From Brevinematales bacterium (GTDB taxonomy: Bacteria; Spirochaetota; Brevinematia; Brevinematales; Thermospiraceae), in contig JAOADA010000011.1 in assembly GCA_026417555.1 (NCBI GenBank), positions 1-46,479 of the forward strand: a DNA stretch of 46,479 bases, in the 5' to 3' direction. The position numbers and the translations under genes were made by a program. Position 1 is the first letter of the stretch. Each line of letters begins with the position of its first letter. Of this stretch, positions 16,663-25,406 are shown piece by piece. Under the pieces are notes generated by a model. That model worked only from the letters and a program-made list of their open reading frames with translations, was not told the DNA's origin and did no database searches.

Positions 16663-16697
16663 GGGAAAAAGTTTTTTTCCCGCTTGCTTTTTTTTGA
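16663..16697 (+). terminator. terminator after fapA
   Basis: GGGAAAAA (16663-16670) pairs with TTTTTCCC (16674-16681) around a three-base loop, followed by GCTTGC and a run of T. A second hairpin, CTTCTC-TTGT-GAGAAG, lies at 16637-16652. The hairpins separate rpoN-fapA from the activator gene. Confidence 0.5.
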
Positions 16698-16711
16698 GAC
16701 TGTGGTATAAT
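16684..16711 (+). promoter_or_regulatory. promoter of the sigma54 activator gene
   Basis: TTGCTT (16684-16689), 16 bases, then TATAAT (16706-16711). The start codon follows 37 bases later. It overlaps the tail of the preceding terminator. Confidence 0.6.
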
Positions 16712-16747
16712 AAAAAGAGTCGTGTTTTTGGTGGGGAAGGAGAACGC

Positions 16748-17785
16748 ATGGATATTCTACCTGGACTTGAACCGTATTTTCCTGTGCCTGAGCGGGAGGC
16801 ACGGGGGATCATTGACACCATGGAGAAACTTGGGGTTATTGGGTATTCAAAGGCAATTATTCAGACGTTTTTGCAGGCTGAAAAGGCCGCAAAAAGCAAC
16901 GCCAATATTCTCATTGAGGGAGAGAGTGGCACAGGGAAAGAGGTGTTTGCTCAGGCCATTCATGCCCTTAGTCGAAGGAATTATGGTCCCTTTGTCAAGA
17001 TTAACTGTGCAGAGATCCCTGAGATGCTTCTTGAGAGTGAGCTTTTTGGGTATGAGAAGGGTGCTTTTACAGGGGCTCAGAAACGCAAAATTGGAAAGTT
17101 TGAACTTGCCAATCAGGGGACGATTTTTCTAGACGAGATTAGTGAGATGTCTCTTGCCCTGCAAGCCAAGATGCTTCGGGTGATTGAGGACAAAACTATT
17201 TCTAGGGTAGGGGGATTGGAAACCATCCCTGTGGATGTGCGTATTGTGGCAGCCACCAACAGAAAACTCTGGCAGTATGTCAAAGAAGGGAAATTCCGAG
17301 AGGATCTCTATTATCGACTGAATGTAGTTTCTCTGTCTCTTCCACCCCTTCGGCAACGGAAAGAGGACATCCCTCTGCTGATGAACCATTTTCTTCATAT
17401 GTATCAGAGGATAGAGGGGGTGAGTATTCGGCAGGTAGATTCCCAGGTGGTGAGGGCCTTTCTCCAGTATGAATGGTCTGGAAATGTTCGCCAACTCGAA
17501 AATGCTATTCATCATGCTATTATCATGAGTACGGATGATGTGATTTCTTTGGAGGATATTCCAGCTCACATTCTTGAAAAAGAGGCTGTACAGGACACAT
17601 CTCACAAAACTCTTGTTCAGAAGGATGATATTGTAATCACGTCACTTGATCTGAATGAGATGGAAAAACAGCAGATTCTGAAAGCCCTGGATAGTGCTCA
17701 TTGGCGGATTTCTCGGGCGGCTGAGCTTCTGGGGATTCACCGAAATACCCTCACCCAGAAAATGAAACGGTTGGGGATAAAATAG
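16748..17785 (+). CDS. sigma54-dependent transcriptional activator, receiver-less (PspF-like layout)
   Basis: A protein of 345 residues with AAGGAGA before ATG 16748. It is an AAA+ enhancer-binding protein: Walker A GESGTGKE at 58-65, the sigma54-contacting GAFTGA loop at 105-110, Walker B FLDE at 127-130 and the arginine-finger region FREDLYYRLN. The C-terminus is a Fis-type helix-turn-helix (WRISRAAELLGIHRNTL). The N-terminus has only about 30 residues before the AAA+ domain, with no receiver, PAS or GAF domain. Control must therefore come from a separate protein, from its amount or from DNA context. It turns ATP hydrolysis into opening of sigma54 promoters and so works with the rpoN product encoded upstream. 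Its targets cannot be named from the window. Confidence 0.92.
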   Translation: MDILPGLEPYFPVPEREARGIIDTMEKLGVIGYSKAIIQTFLQAEKAAKSNANILIEGESGTGKEVFAQAIHALSRRNYGPFVKINCAEIPEMLLESELFGYEKGAFTGAQKRKIGKFELANQGTIFLDEISEMSLALQAKMLRVIEDKTISRVGGLETIPVDVRIVAATNRKLWQYVKEGKFREDLYYRLNVVSLSLPPLRQRKEDIPLLMNHFLHMYQRIEGVSIRQVDSQVVRAFLQYEWSGNVRQLENAIHHAIIMSTDDVISLEDIPAHILEKEAVQDTSHKTLVQKDDIVITSLDLNEMEKQQILKALDSAHWRISRAAELLGIHRNTLTQKMKRLGIK

Positions 17786-17792
17786 TCCTTTG

Positions 17793-17826
17793 TTTTTTCT
17801 CTTCTTGCGAACCATGAGAGAAAAAA
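17793..17826 (+). terminator. inverted repeat, weak terminator candidate
   Basis: TTTTTTCTCT (17793-17802) pairs with AGAGAAAAAA (17817-17826) around a 14-base loop, just after the activator stop. It is A+T rich and is not followed by a clean T run. Confidence 0.3.
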
Positions 17827-17884
17827 TCTTGTCTTCAGAAGGGGCTTTTCTTTTTTTGTGAAGGAAAGAAGAGGGAGATCACCT

Positions 17885-19768
17885 ATGTGGGAAAAGAACC
17901 GAAAGGGGAGAAAAGAGTGCCACCAGAGGGGGTGTCTTGGGGAGGGATGGTTTTTTCTTCAAAAAGGGGGGGGGAAACACCTCACAGGTTCTGTGACAGT
18001 GGTAGCTCTCGTAGCGGTGACGCTTCTTTTTTTGGTTAGTATGATGATAACTACGTTAGTCCAATCAGGTTTTTTGCAAACCGAGCGTTCTGCCAAAAAG
18101 AACAAAACACGATGGTTTCTTGAAGGACAGATTGCCAAGTGGTTCTCCCAGTGGGAGGAAGGACTCCCCTCTTCAGGAAAGTGGCGATGGGATACCCCTT
18201 CGGGAAAGGGAGAACTGGTATGGGAGATAGGACAGACCAATTGGGTTCTTGAGGCTAAGGGGGGTGAGGGAATCTCTCGGAGTGAGATTGTTCTAGAGGG
18301 GGTGGTTTCTCCCTTGTTTTCTACGACAGTGTTTTGGGTGTATCCCGTAACCTTTTCTCTTCATGCTCCCTGGGAAATACGAGGTTCAGTGGCTCTTTCA
18401 CCGGAGAGTGAGGTGGCGACCAATACCTATGCCTGGCAGATAAAAGGGGGATGTTTGTTGGGAGATGCGCGAGAGGCACGTTTTTTTCCAGCGGTTTCCA
18501 AGACTATTTTGCCTGAGGTATGGGAGAAGAGGGTGGATTTTGGTTCTCTTTGGAGGATAGCCAGACAGATGGTGCGGGAACCATGGCTGATCACAGAGGA
18601 GGGTATGGCTATGGTTCGAGAGATTGTGAATCCCCTTCATCCAGACAAGATATTCTTGGGGAGTGGCAAGACAACATTCTCTTTTCCTTTTCGTTGGCAG
18701 GCACAGATGGGTGTGTACATAAGAAAGAAAAAGGACACCTCAGGGGACTGGAAGGAGTTTCTTTATTATCGTGGGGCTCAGCGGGAACAGGTGGTTGGGG
18801 TGGATGAGGAGAATACCCTTGTGCTTCACCTCTCTCGGGATCCTTATCTTAAGCAAGAGCTTCCTTTGGTAGAGCTTCCCTCTGAGGCATGGGAGAGGCT
18901 TGGGGAGGTTCTTTTAGAGGGAAAAGATACCAGTCTTCTTTCTCGAGAGGAGGAGGTTTGGGCTTTTCGGGTTGGGGGGAGGTATTATTTTGAAGAGAGT
19001 GATTTTGTCTATGAAAAGAGCCAGAAACGGATACGGATTTTCTCCGGTGAGTTTTTTCGGCGTCATGTGATTGATGTGGCTATAGCCAATGGTGTTTCAA
19101 AAGAGTATACTCTTCCTTCGGTGAGGGGAAAAGTGATAGTATATGTGGATGGAGAACGTGTATGGAACTATCGAAGAACCCAAACACGTTTGATTTTTGA
19201 TACTGCCCCATCCCCAGGGAGTCGTATCCAACTTTTGCGTGGTATAGAAGACTTTGCGTTGTATAAGAAACCTCCGACCGCCGAACAGGCTGTTTTTGTT
19301 GATCGAGTAGAACGGTGTGTGGTTTTGGATTTAGAGAATATGGAAAATCTTCCAGAAAATGGTGTGGTGTATGCCACTCTTCCCTTGCTTGTTCGTGGAA
19401 CAGCACGAGAGCCCGTGGCCATTGTAGGAGAAGCCTCTCTGTATGTAGAAAATATTAATCCTCATGGAGGGGCGCCTGTGGTATTGGCTTCCCGGGTAGG
19501 GGTATGGCTGTGGCAGACAGAGAGCTCCCCGAGGATTCTCAAAAACGTAGTAGTGATTTCTCCTTTAGCGGGTCTCTATACGGTGGGAGAGACGTTTGTA
19601 CCGGCCACTGTGGAGGGAGTGGGGATCTTTGCTATTTTTCAGCCGACCAAAGGATTGGATGGATTTATGGAACACACCTTTGTTTCAGGAGCCCTTTCTT
19701 TGAAGGATGTTCCCCTTCTAGAGAAAATGCCTCGTCCCCTTTTTGTTCGACGGCTTTGGCGGCGTTAA
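17885..19768 (+). CDS. large PilX/GspK-like pilus or secretion-associated protein
   Basis: A protein of 627 residues. ATG 17885 follows GAGGGAG by seven bases; the GTG at 17858 has no ribosome site. After about 37 hydrophilic residues comes TGSVTVVALVAVTLLF followed by LVSMMITTLVQS, then a helical stretch (KNKTRWFLEGQIAKWF). This layout matches the PilX/GspK N-terminus, where a Gly-Ser precedes a hydrophobic helix that packs in the filament. The rest is beta-rich and has no family I recognise. It is about twice the length of GspK. The secretion operon at 6.2-11.2 kb lacks a gspK, so this is a candidate for that role, but the link is inference. Its stop shares bases with the carbonic anhydrase stop on the other strand. 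Confidence 0.55.
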   Translation: MWEKNRKGRKECHQRGCLGEGWFFLQKGGGKHLTGSVTVVALVAVTLLFLVSMMITTLVQSGFLQTERSAKKNKTRWFLEGQIAKWFSQWEEGLPSSGKWRWDTPSGKGELVWEIGQTNWVLEAKGGEGISRSEIVLEGVVSPLFSTTVFWVYPVTFSLHAPWEIRGSVALSPESEVATNTYAWQIKGGCLLGDAREARFFPAVSKTILPEVWEKRVDFGSLWRIARQMVREPWLITEEGMAMVREIVNPLHPDKIFLGSGKTTFSFPFRWQAQMGVYIRKKKDTSGDWKEFLYYRGAQREQVVGVDEENTLVLHLSRDPYLKQELPLVELPSEAWERLGEVLLEGKDTSLLSREEEVWAFRVGGRYYFEESDFVYEKSQKRIRIFSGEFFRRHVIDVAIANGVSKEYTLPSVRGKVIVYVDGERVWNYRRTQTRLIFDTAPSPGSRIQLLRGIEDFALYKKPPTAEQAVFVDRVERCVVLDLENMENLPENGVVYATLPLLVRGTAREPVAIVGEASLYVENINPHGGAPVVLASRVGVWLWQTESSPRILKNVVVISPLAGLYTVGETFVPATVEGVGIFAIFQPTKGLDGFMEHTFVSGALSLKDVPLLEKMPRPLFVRRLWRR

Positions 19769-20355
19769 CCACATACCTTGAGATCGAGGATGAGACCGGT
19801 ATAGAGATTGATGATCCACCCATGAAGGTGGATAACCTCTCCTCGTTTTCTTGCCTTGTGAATGAGGGGATGGTGGGAGAGTTCTTTGACTCCCCTGAGG
19901 ACATTCAGTTCTGCCAATCGATCATAGCGCTCTCTTTCTGTGGGGAGCTTCTGGAGTTCAGAAGCATATTTATGGTAGGTTTGATAGACAGGATGGAGCC
20001 ATTTTTTCACAGCGCCTTTTGCCTCGTTATAAAACACCGCCTTTATTCCGCCACAATCGTAATGTCCACAGACGATAATATGTGAGACCTTGAGGGTATC
20101 TATGGCATACTGGAGCACGGTAAAAAAATTTAGGTCTCTGGAGGAGACAATGTTAGCGATATTTCTGTGGATAAAGAGTTCGCCGGGATTGGTTTTTGTG
20201 AAGGTATTCAATGGCATACGGCTATCACAGCAACCGATGAAAAGATACCCCGGTGACTGTCCCTTGGCCAGTTTTTCAAAGTAATGGGGGTCAAGCTGAA
20301 GTTTTTCAGCTACCCATTGTTTGTTGTTTTCGAGTATTTCTTCATATGGTCTCAT
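19765..20355 (-). CDS. beta-carbonic anhydrase
   Basis: A protein of 196 residues from ATG 20355 with GAGG six bases upstream. It hydrates CO2 to bicarbonate in the cytoplasm. Zinc ligands are C43 (in GCCDSRMP), H98 and C101 (in CGHYDCGG), with the D44-R46 catalytic dyad, and PGELFIHRNIAN is the usual third motif. All hallmarks of the beta class are present. It has its own consensus promoter. Bicarbonate is the substrate of the PEP carboxylase encoded at 36.4 kb, so the two may act together, though they are far apart. There is no room for a terminator before the convergent gene. Confidence 0.95.
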   Translation of the reverse strand: MRPYEEILENNKQWVAEKLQLDPHYFEKLAKGQSPGYLFIGCCDSRMPLNTFTKTNPGELFIHRNIANIVSSRDLNFFTVLQYAIDTLKVSHIIVCGHYDCGGIKAVFYNEAKGAVKKWLHPVYQTYHKYASELQKLPTERERYDRLAELNVLRGVKELSHHPLIHKARKRGEVIHLHGWIINLYTGLILDLKVCG

Positions 20356-20379
20356 AAGCTCCCTCTTCTTGATCACCAT

Positions 20380-20408
20380 ATTGTATACCCAAAACGAGAA
20401 TATGTCAA
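20380..20408 (-). promoter_or_regulatory. sigma70-type promoter of the carbonic anhydrase gene
   Basis: Minus strand: TTGACA (20408-20403), 17 bases, TACAAT (20385-20380). Confidence 0.8.
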
Positions 20409-20775
20409 TGAAGAGGAGCCTATGGTGTTGTCTCCGATATGAAGAAGACAGGAACACGCAGAGAGCCCAAGAACCGAAGTTACAAGGTTTTTTGTTTCCA
20501 AGAAAAAGCTCTTGACGTGTATCAAAACAGAGGGATGATTTCTTCTCTTTACACGTGAAGGGTGTTCTTTTGAGAGAAGGGGGAAGCAGGGCAACCCTGT
20601 CTTTTTAAACTATAGAGACTTACAAGCTCTTTTGTTGGGAGTGATGCAGGGAAAAAGGTTGTGAGACGAGGATTCCGAAAAAGAAAAGGAGTATCAGAGA
20701 GAAAATAACGGAACAAATGAAAAGCACCTGAATAGGTTTTGGAGTGAGATAACCCTTTCTCTGGAAAACATCTAC
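20409..20775. other. intergenic stretch with an inverted repeat and a small hairpin
   Basis: No supported protein gene. TTGACG lies at 20512-20517. Inverted arms ACGTGTA (20515-20521) and TACACGT (20550-20556) enclose 28 bases. CAGGG-CAA-CCCTG (20587-20599) is followed by TC and five T (20602-20606), a terminator-like signal. Together these could bound a short plus-strand RNA, but each signal is weak. Confidence 0.3.
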
Positions 20776-20804
20776 TTGCAAAAAAGTTTTTTTTATGCCA
20801 TACT
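20776..20804 (+). promoter_or_regulatory. candidate promoter of the large TPR gene
   Basis: TTGCAA (20776-20781), 17 bases, CATACT (20799-20804), the same hexamer pair and spacing as before rpoN. TATACT at 20806-20811 is an alternative -10 without a good -35. Confidence 0.45.
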
Positions 20805-20841
20805 ATATACTCTATGAGAAAAGCCTTAAGAAGGAGAGACT

Positions 20842-23733
20842 ATGTTCAGGAAGCTGGTATGGATTGGTGGGGTTGTTTTTCCCCTTCTGCTTTTTTCTCA
20901 GACAAGGGATGGAGAGCGCTTCTTTCTCTCAGGTCGTGCAGCTTATCAGGATAGGGCGTATGCACTTGCGATTCGTTTGTTTGATCGTGTTCTTGTTCTC
21001 GATCCCTTTGGAGAGTATGCGGATGATGCGGCGTATTATCGCGTGCTTTCATACTATGAGGATGGAAGGTATCAGCGGGCGATCCAGCTTTTTCATCAGT
21101 TTTTGAGTTTTTATTCTCATTCTCCCTATCGGGAGCATGTGTCTTATTTGTTGATCGAGGCGTATTACCACACTAAACAATGGGATAAGGTGATTCAGCA
21201 GGGAACACTTTTTTTGAGGGCCTATCCCCGGGGTGAGTATACCGATGATGCTCGCTACCTTTTGGGTTCTGTGTATCTTATCCAAGGGAAATATGGTTCG
21301 GCAGTGGAGGAGTTTGCTTTTGTTGCGGGGGATACCAACTCTTCGTTGCGAGAATTGGCCACGTATCGTTTGGGGCTTGCCTATTTCTATGACGGGAATT
21401 ATCGACAGGCCAGGGAGCGAATACAGTCTTTTCTCGTGACGTATCCGAACTCCTCCCTGGTTTTGTATGCCCGTATGCTGTTAGGGAAGTGTGCTTTTGC
21501 GGAGAAAAAATATGCTGAGGCAAAATCCTCTATTATGCAAGTGTTATCCAATGCTCCTGCCTCTCTTGTGGCAGAGGGGATTTATTATCGAGCCATGATT
21601 GATATTGAGACACAAAACTATTCCTCGGCTATAAATTATCTTGCCACATTAGTTCGATATGAGAAAATAGGCTCTCAACCCAATGACTATCGGGAGGATG
21701 GTCTCTACAAACTGGCTTTGCTTTATAAGATGCAACGCCGTTATCAAGAGGCAAAAACTACCCTTGAAGAGCTCATAAAACTCACTAAAAACAAGGAAAC
21801 GCAACTGAAGGCTTCTCTTGAGCTTGCTTCTCTGGCCGTGCTTCTTGCAAAGTATGATGAGGCGAGGGTCGCTTATAAAAAGATTGCTGACCTTGACAAG
21901 GCCTATGTTCCCTTGGCCAAGCAAAAACTTGGAGAATTGTCTTTTCTGGTGAAGGATTTTTCGGAGGCAGAGGGGTATTTTTCTGAGATTCTGGAGAAGT
22001 ATGGGGAGAGTCCCCAGTTTCCGGATGCCCTTTATTGGCGTGCAAGAACACGGGTGGAGCAGGGGCGTTATGAGGAGGCGGTGAAGGATTTTGATCAGTT
22101 TCGCAAACTTTTTCCCACAGCAACTCGTGTCGAAGAGACTATTATGTACACTGGGAATAGTTATGCTGCGATGAAAAAATGGGATGATGCCCTGGTGAGT
22201 TACAACTATCTTTTGCGTAACTATCCTACGAGCCGGTTTGCTGACAGTGCGTACTTGGCTATTGCCTGGGTGTATCTTCAGCGGGGACTGACTCCACGAG
22301 CTGAGGAAACCTACCAGCGGATGGCTTCGGCTTTTCCGAATAGTCCCAAGGCAGCGTTGGCCATCTATAGCCTTGCTTCTCTTCAGTATAATCAGCGTCG
22401 GTATGGAGAGGCGTTAAGCAATTTCGAACAGGTGTATAGACGATACCGTGCTACGTCCTATGCGGGAGAATCGCTGATTAAGGCCGGATGGGTCTATATG
22501 CGACAAGAACGTTTTCGGGATCTTATTCGTTTTTATGAGGGAGCAGATATTGCCTATCTTGATGCTGATCAAAAAGCCTCTTTTTATAATCTTTTGGGAT
22601 GGGCATATTTTCGAGAGGGGAATTATGATAGGGCTATTGCCAACTATCAAACCTCTTCTTCTATAGCCACTAACGAAGCGACTATCCTTGAGAACCAGCT
22701 TTATATTGCCAAGGCTTACTACAACATGGAACAGTATGCCAATGCTATTCGTACGTATGAAGCCTATATCCAGCAGGCATTTCAAGCGAACCGGACAGAG
22801 AATGTGCCGACAGCGTATGCTGAAATGGCTTGGTGTTATCTAAAAATAGGGGAAAAGGCCACAGCAGAGTCTCTTTATCAACAACTTTTAACAGAGTTTC
22901 CAGCGAGTCCAGCCACAGCAGAGGCCATCTTTCGGATGGGAGAATTGGCATACAGTAGCCAGAAGTATGCGGAGGCAGCCCAGCACTATGAGAAACTTCT
23001 TCTTCTTCCACCGAGTGATTTTCAGGCGGCAGCCTATTATTGGTTGGCACGGACGTATCTTCGTCAGGAGAGAAAACTGGATGCCCTTCGTATGTTTGAG
23101 GCGTACGTGGCGAAGTATCCCAGTGGGGATTATCTTCCTGATAGTCTTCTTCAGATAGGCAATCTCTATTTTGGCTTGAATAACTATGAAAAAGCGAGAA
23201 ATGCCTACAATACCCTTATTGGACGGTTTCCCAAGACACCAGATGCAGAGATGGCCAAGGTGCAACTTCGGGAACTCCAGATGGTACAAGAGGCACGGGG
23301 GGATCCAGAACGGTTGTACAAAATCATGGTGAGAGAAAGCAAAACCAAAGAGGCAAAGGCATTGGCACTGGAGAAGCTTGCCAAATTTTATGAGGATAAT
23401 GAGAAAAACAAAGAGGCTATCCAGGCCTATCAAGAGATTGAGGATCTTGAACTTCTGCCAAATGCAGCCCAGGCAGCCTTGAAAATTGGGGATATCCTCG
23501 CCTCTCAGAGGCAATATATTCAGGCAGTCCAGGCGTACAGTCGGGTACTGACAAAATATGAAGAAGAAAGCCTTTATCCCGCGGCTCTCTATGGGATTGG
23601 GGCGGCTTATTTTGGGAATGAACAGTGGGAGTTTGCTCGTCGTTATCTCCGCCAGGTGGTAGAGCGTTATCCCCAATCTTCCCAGGCGAGGGAGGCAGAA
23701 AAGCTTTTGAGTCGGATTCCCTTGGCACAATGA
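20842..23733 (+). CDS. large exported tetratricopeptide-repeat protein
   Basis: A protein of 963 residues with AAGGAG before ATG 20842. The signal peptide MFRKLVWIGGVVFPLLLFSQ probably ends after FSQ, which suggests a periplasmic location with no lipid anchor. Nearly the whole mature chain is TPR units of 34-37 residues with the usual small/large residue pattern (YYRVLSYYEDGRYQRAIQLF, YWLARTYLRQERKLDALRMF). Many repeat ends read YP or FP plus S/T, as in BamD/YbgF-type repeats. It is likely a scaffold for envelope proteins; no enzymatic domain is seen. Its stop overlaps an ATG (ATGA), but the next real gene, ruvB, starts 80 bases on with its own promoter. Confidence 0.85.
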   Translation: MFRKLVWIGGVVFPLLLFSQTRDGERFFLSGRAAYQDRAYALAIRLFDRVLVLDPFGEYADDAAYYRVLSYYEDGRYQRAIQLFHQFLSFYSHSPYREHVSYLLIEAYYHTKQWDKVIQQGTLFLRAYPRGEYTDDARYLLGSVYLIQGKYGSAVEEFAFVAGDTNSSLRELATYRLGLAYFYDGNYRQARERIQSFLVTYPNSSLVLYARMLLGKCAFAEKKYAEAKSSIMQVLSNAPASLVAEGIYYRAMIDIETQNYSSAINYLATLVRYEKIGSQPNDYREDGLYKLALLYKMQRRYQEAKTTLEELIKLTKNKETQLKASLELASLAVLLAKYDEARVAYKKIADLDKAYVPLAKQKLGELSFLVKDFSEAEGYFSEILEKYGESPQFPDALYWRARTRVEQGRYEEAVKDFDQFRKLFPTATRVEETIMYTGNSYAAMKKWDDALVSYNYLLRNYPTSRFADSAYLAIAWVYLQRGLTPRAEETYQRMASAFPNSPKAALAIYSLASLQYNQRRYGEALSNFEQVYRRYRATSYAGESLIKAGWVYMRQERFRDLIRFYEGADIAYLDADQKASFYNLLGWAYFREGNYDRAIANYQTSSSIATNEATILENQLYIAKAYYNMEQYANAIRTYEAYIQQAFQANRTENVPTAYAEMAWCYLKIGEKATAESLYQQLLTEFPASPATAEAIFRMGELAYSSQKYAEAAQHYEKLLLLPPSDFQAAAYYWLARTYLRQERKLDALRMFEAYVAKYPSGDYLPDSLLQIGNLYFGLNNYEKARNAYNTLIGRFPKTPDAEMAKVQLRELQMVQEARGDPERLYKIMVRESKTKEAKALALEKLAKFYEDNEKNKEAIQAYQEIEDLELLPNAAQAALKIGDILASQRQYIQAVQAYSRVLTKYEEESLYPAALYGIGAAYFGNEQWEFARRYLRQVVERYPQSSQAREAEKLLSRIPLAQ

Positions 23734-23763
23734 AGAAGATCCCTTTTCTGGGAGAAAACCTGT

Positions 23764-23792
23764 TTGCACTTCTTGCCTTTCTCCCTTATAAT
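23764..23792 (+). promoter_or_regulatory. promoter of the ruvB operon
   Basis: TTGCAC (23764-23769), 17 bases, TATAAT (23787-23792), 22 bases before the ruvB ATG. Confidence 0.65.
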
Positions 23793-23814
23793 CTATTGAG
23801 GGGAAAGGATACGT

Positions 23815-24843
23815 ATGATAGAAGAAAAAATTACCAAGGGCGATTTTTTGCCTACGGATATGGATGAACCGCTTCGCCCAAAAAGTTTTGCTGACTTTGT
23901 GGGGCAAGATGCGGTGAAGCACAATATTGCTGTCTTTGTTGAAGCAGCCAGGATGCGGGGAAAACAACTTGATCATGTGATTCTCTATGGTCCCCCGGGG
24001 CTTGGGAAAACAACGCTTGCCAAGATTATCGCAAACGAACTTGGGCAAGCTATCAAAATCATTAGTGCTCCTTCTTTGGAGAGGCAGGGAGATCTGATGG
24101 CTCTCCTTACCTCTCTTGAGGACCATGATGTCCTTTTTATCGATGAGATTCATAGGCTCAGACGCCAATTGGAAGAGATCCTTTATTCGGCTATGGAAGA
24201 TTTCAAGGTGGATATTGTGATTGGGGAAGGAACGGGGGCAAAAACACTTCGGATTTCTCTTCCACCATTTACCTTGATTGGGGCAACGACCCGTATGGGG
24301 GATCTTACGGGGCCTCTTCGGTCTCGTTTTGGGATTATTGAGCGTTTTGATTACTATGATGTGGAAAGTCTTGAGAAGATTCTTTCTCGGAGTGCTGGCA
24401 TACTGGGGGTAAAGATCACTCCTGAAGGGATTCATGAGATAGCCCGTCGCTCTCGAGGAACCCCACGTATTGCCAACCGACTTCTGAAGCGAGTGGCGGA
24501 TTTTGCTCTGGTGGAGAAACAGCTTCCGGTGGACAAGGTATTTGCTGATTATGCCCTTCGGCGTCTGGGTGTGGATGAGAAAGGTCTGGATGAGATGGAT
24601 AGACGTATTCTCAGGGTGATCATTGAACAGTATCGAGGGGGACCGGTAGGGCTTTCTGCTTTGGCTGCTTCAGTGAACGAGGAGATGGAAACCATTGAGG
24701 ATGTGTATGAGCCCTTTCTCATCCAGCAGGGGTTTGTTCAACGTACCCCTCGTGGAAGGATCGCTGGACGTTTGGCATATGACCATCTTGGGCTCATGTG
24801 CCCCGAAGAGGAAGGATGGCTTTTTCGAGGAGAGACAAAATGA
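23815..24843 (+). CDS. ruvB: Holliday junction branch-migration helicase RuvB
   Basis: A protein of 342 residues, standard length. RuvB is the hexameric AAA+ motor that, with RuvA, drives branch migration before RuvC resolves the junction. Walker A GPPGLGKT is at 59-66 and Walker B FIDEIHRL near 108-115. ATTRMGDLTGPLRSRFG carries the sensor and arginine-finger region, and the winged-helix C-terminus includes RTPRGRIAGRLAYDHLG. RuvB is often encoded next to ruvA, but here it heads an operon of apparently unrelated genes. Start ATG 23815 has AAAGGA upstream and the stop overlaps the next start as ATGA. Confidence 0.98.
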   Translation: MIEEKITKGDFLPTDMDEPLRPKSFADFVGQDAVKHNIAVFVEAARMRGKQLDHVILYGPPGLGKTTLAKIIANELGQAIKIISAPSLERQGDLMALLTSLEDHDVLFIDEIHRLRRQLEEILYSAMEDFKVDIVIGEGTGAKTLRISLPPFTLIGATTRMGDLTGPLRSRFGIIERFDYYDVESLEKILSRSAGILGVKITPEGIHEIARRSRGTPRIANRLLKRVADFALVEKQLPVDKVFADYALRRLGVDEKGLDEMDRRILRVIIEQYRGGPVGLSALAASVNEEMETIEDVYEPFLIQQGFVQRTPRGRIAGRLAYDHLGLMCPEEEGWLFRGETK

Positions 24844-25403
24844 GACGATCGTATGGGCCACAACTCTGGTTTTATCCCCTTCCTTTGGTTGTGGTAGGGG
24901 CAAGGGTGAGGGAAAAACCAACCTTCACTCCTATTGCTTGGTGTACACCTGTGGAGGATGACCCACCGCTTGTACTTTCTGTCATAGCCAAAGAGCATTA
25001 TATCCTTTCTGAGAGGGAAAAACTTTCTGTCTATTCACTCAATTTTCCGTCAGAAGATCAGATTGTGGCGGCGGATTATTGTGGAATGGTTTCTGGGTAT
25101 ACCCATGACAAATCAACGGTGTTTGAGGTAGAGTATGGGAAGCATGGGGCTCCGTTGATTGTGGGTGCCCCTCTTTCATTGGAATGTCGGGTGAGACAGT
25201 GGCTTGATGTTGGTGAGTCTTGTTGGCTTCTTGTAGGAGAGGTGGTGGAGAGTTATGCCGAGGAAACCCTTCTTCGGGAGGGAAAACCTGATGTTTCTCA
25301 TATGAAACTTCTTGCCTATATCACAAAAAGTGGTGAATATCGTGCGCTTGGAAAGGTAGTTGCACGTGCCCGCCATGTGGGACGACAGTTTCGAAAGGAG
25401 TAG
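24840..25403 (+). CDS. flavin-reductase-like domain protein
   Basis: A protein of 187 residues whose ATG overlaps the ruvB stop (ATGA). The fold matches the flavin reductase-like/FMN-binding split-barrel family: PLPLVVVGARV at the start, FTPIAWCTPVEDDPPLVLSV as the FMN-binding strand, then the LSLECRVRQWLDVGESCWLLVGEVV segment. Relatives use FMN as cofactor or substrate in NAD(P)H-dependent reduction, or serve in oxygenase systems and as Archaeoglobus-type ferric reductases. The substrate cannot be told. It is translationally linked to ruvB and followed by a TldE homologue after three bases. Confidence 0.75.
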   Translation: MRRSYGPQLWFYPLPLVVVGARVREKPTFTPIAWCTPVEDDPPLVLSVIAKEHYILSEREKLSVYSLNFPSEDQIVAADYCGMVSGYTHDKSTVFEVEYGKHGAPLIVGAPLSLECRVRQWLDVGESCWLLVGEVVESYAEETLLREGKPDVSHMKLLAYITKSGEYRALGKVVARARHVGRQFRKE

Positions 25404-25406
25404 GAA

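Noticed and set aside
20620-20781. Minus-strand frame with a hydrophobic helix (VLFICSVIFSLILLFFFG)
   Set aside because: Only a TTG start without a ribosome site; it overlaps the promoter of the TPR gene. T-rich DNA often gives such Phe/Leu runs.
23730-23867. 45-codon ORF whose ATG overlaps the TPR stop
   Set aside because: It contains the ruvB promoter, overlaps ruvB in another frame and has no recognisable sequence.
22888-24435. 515-codon minus-strand frame
   Set aside because: It is antisense to the TPR protein and to ruvB, both clear; no ribosome site or domain.
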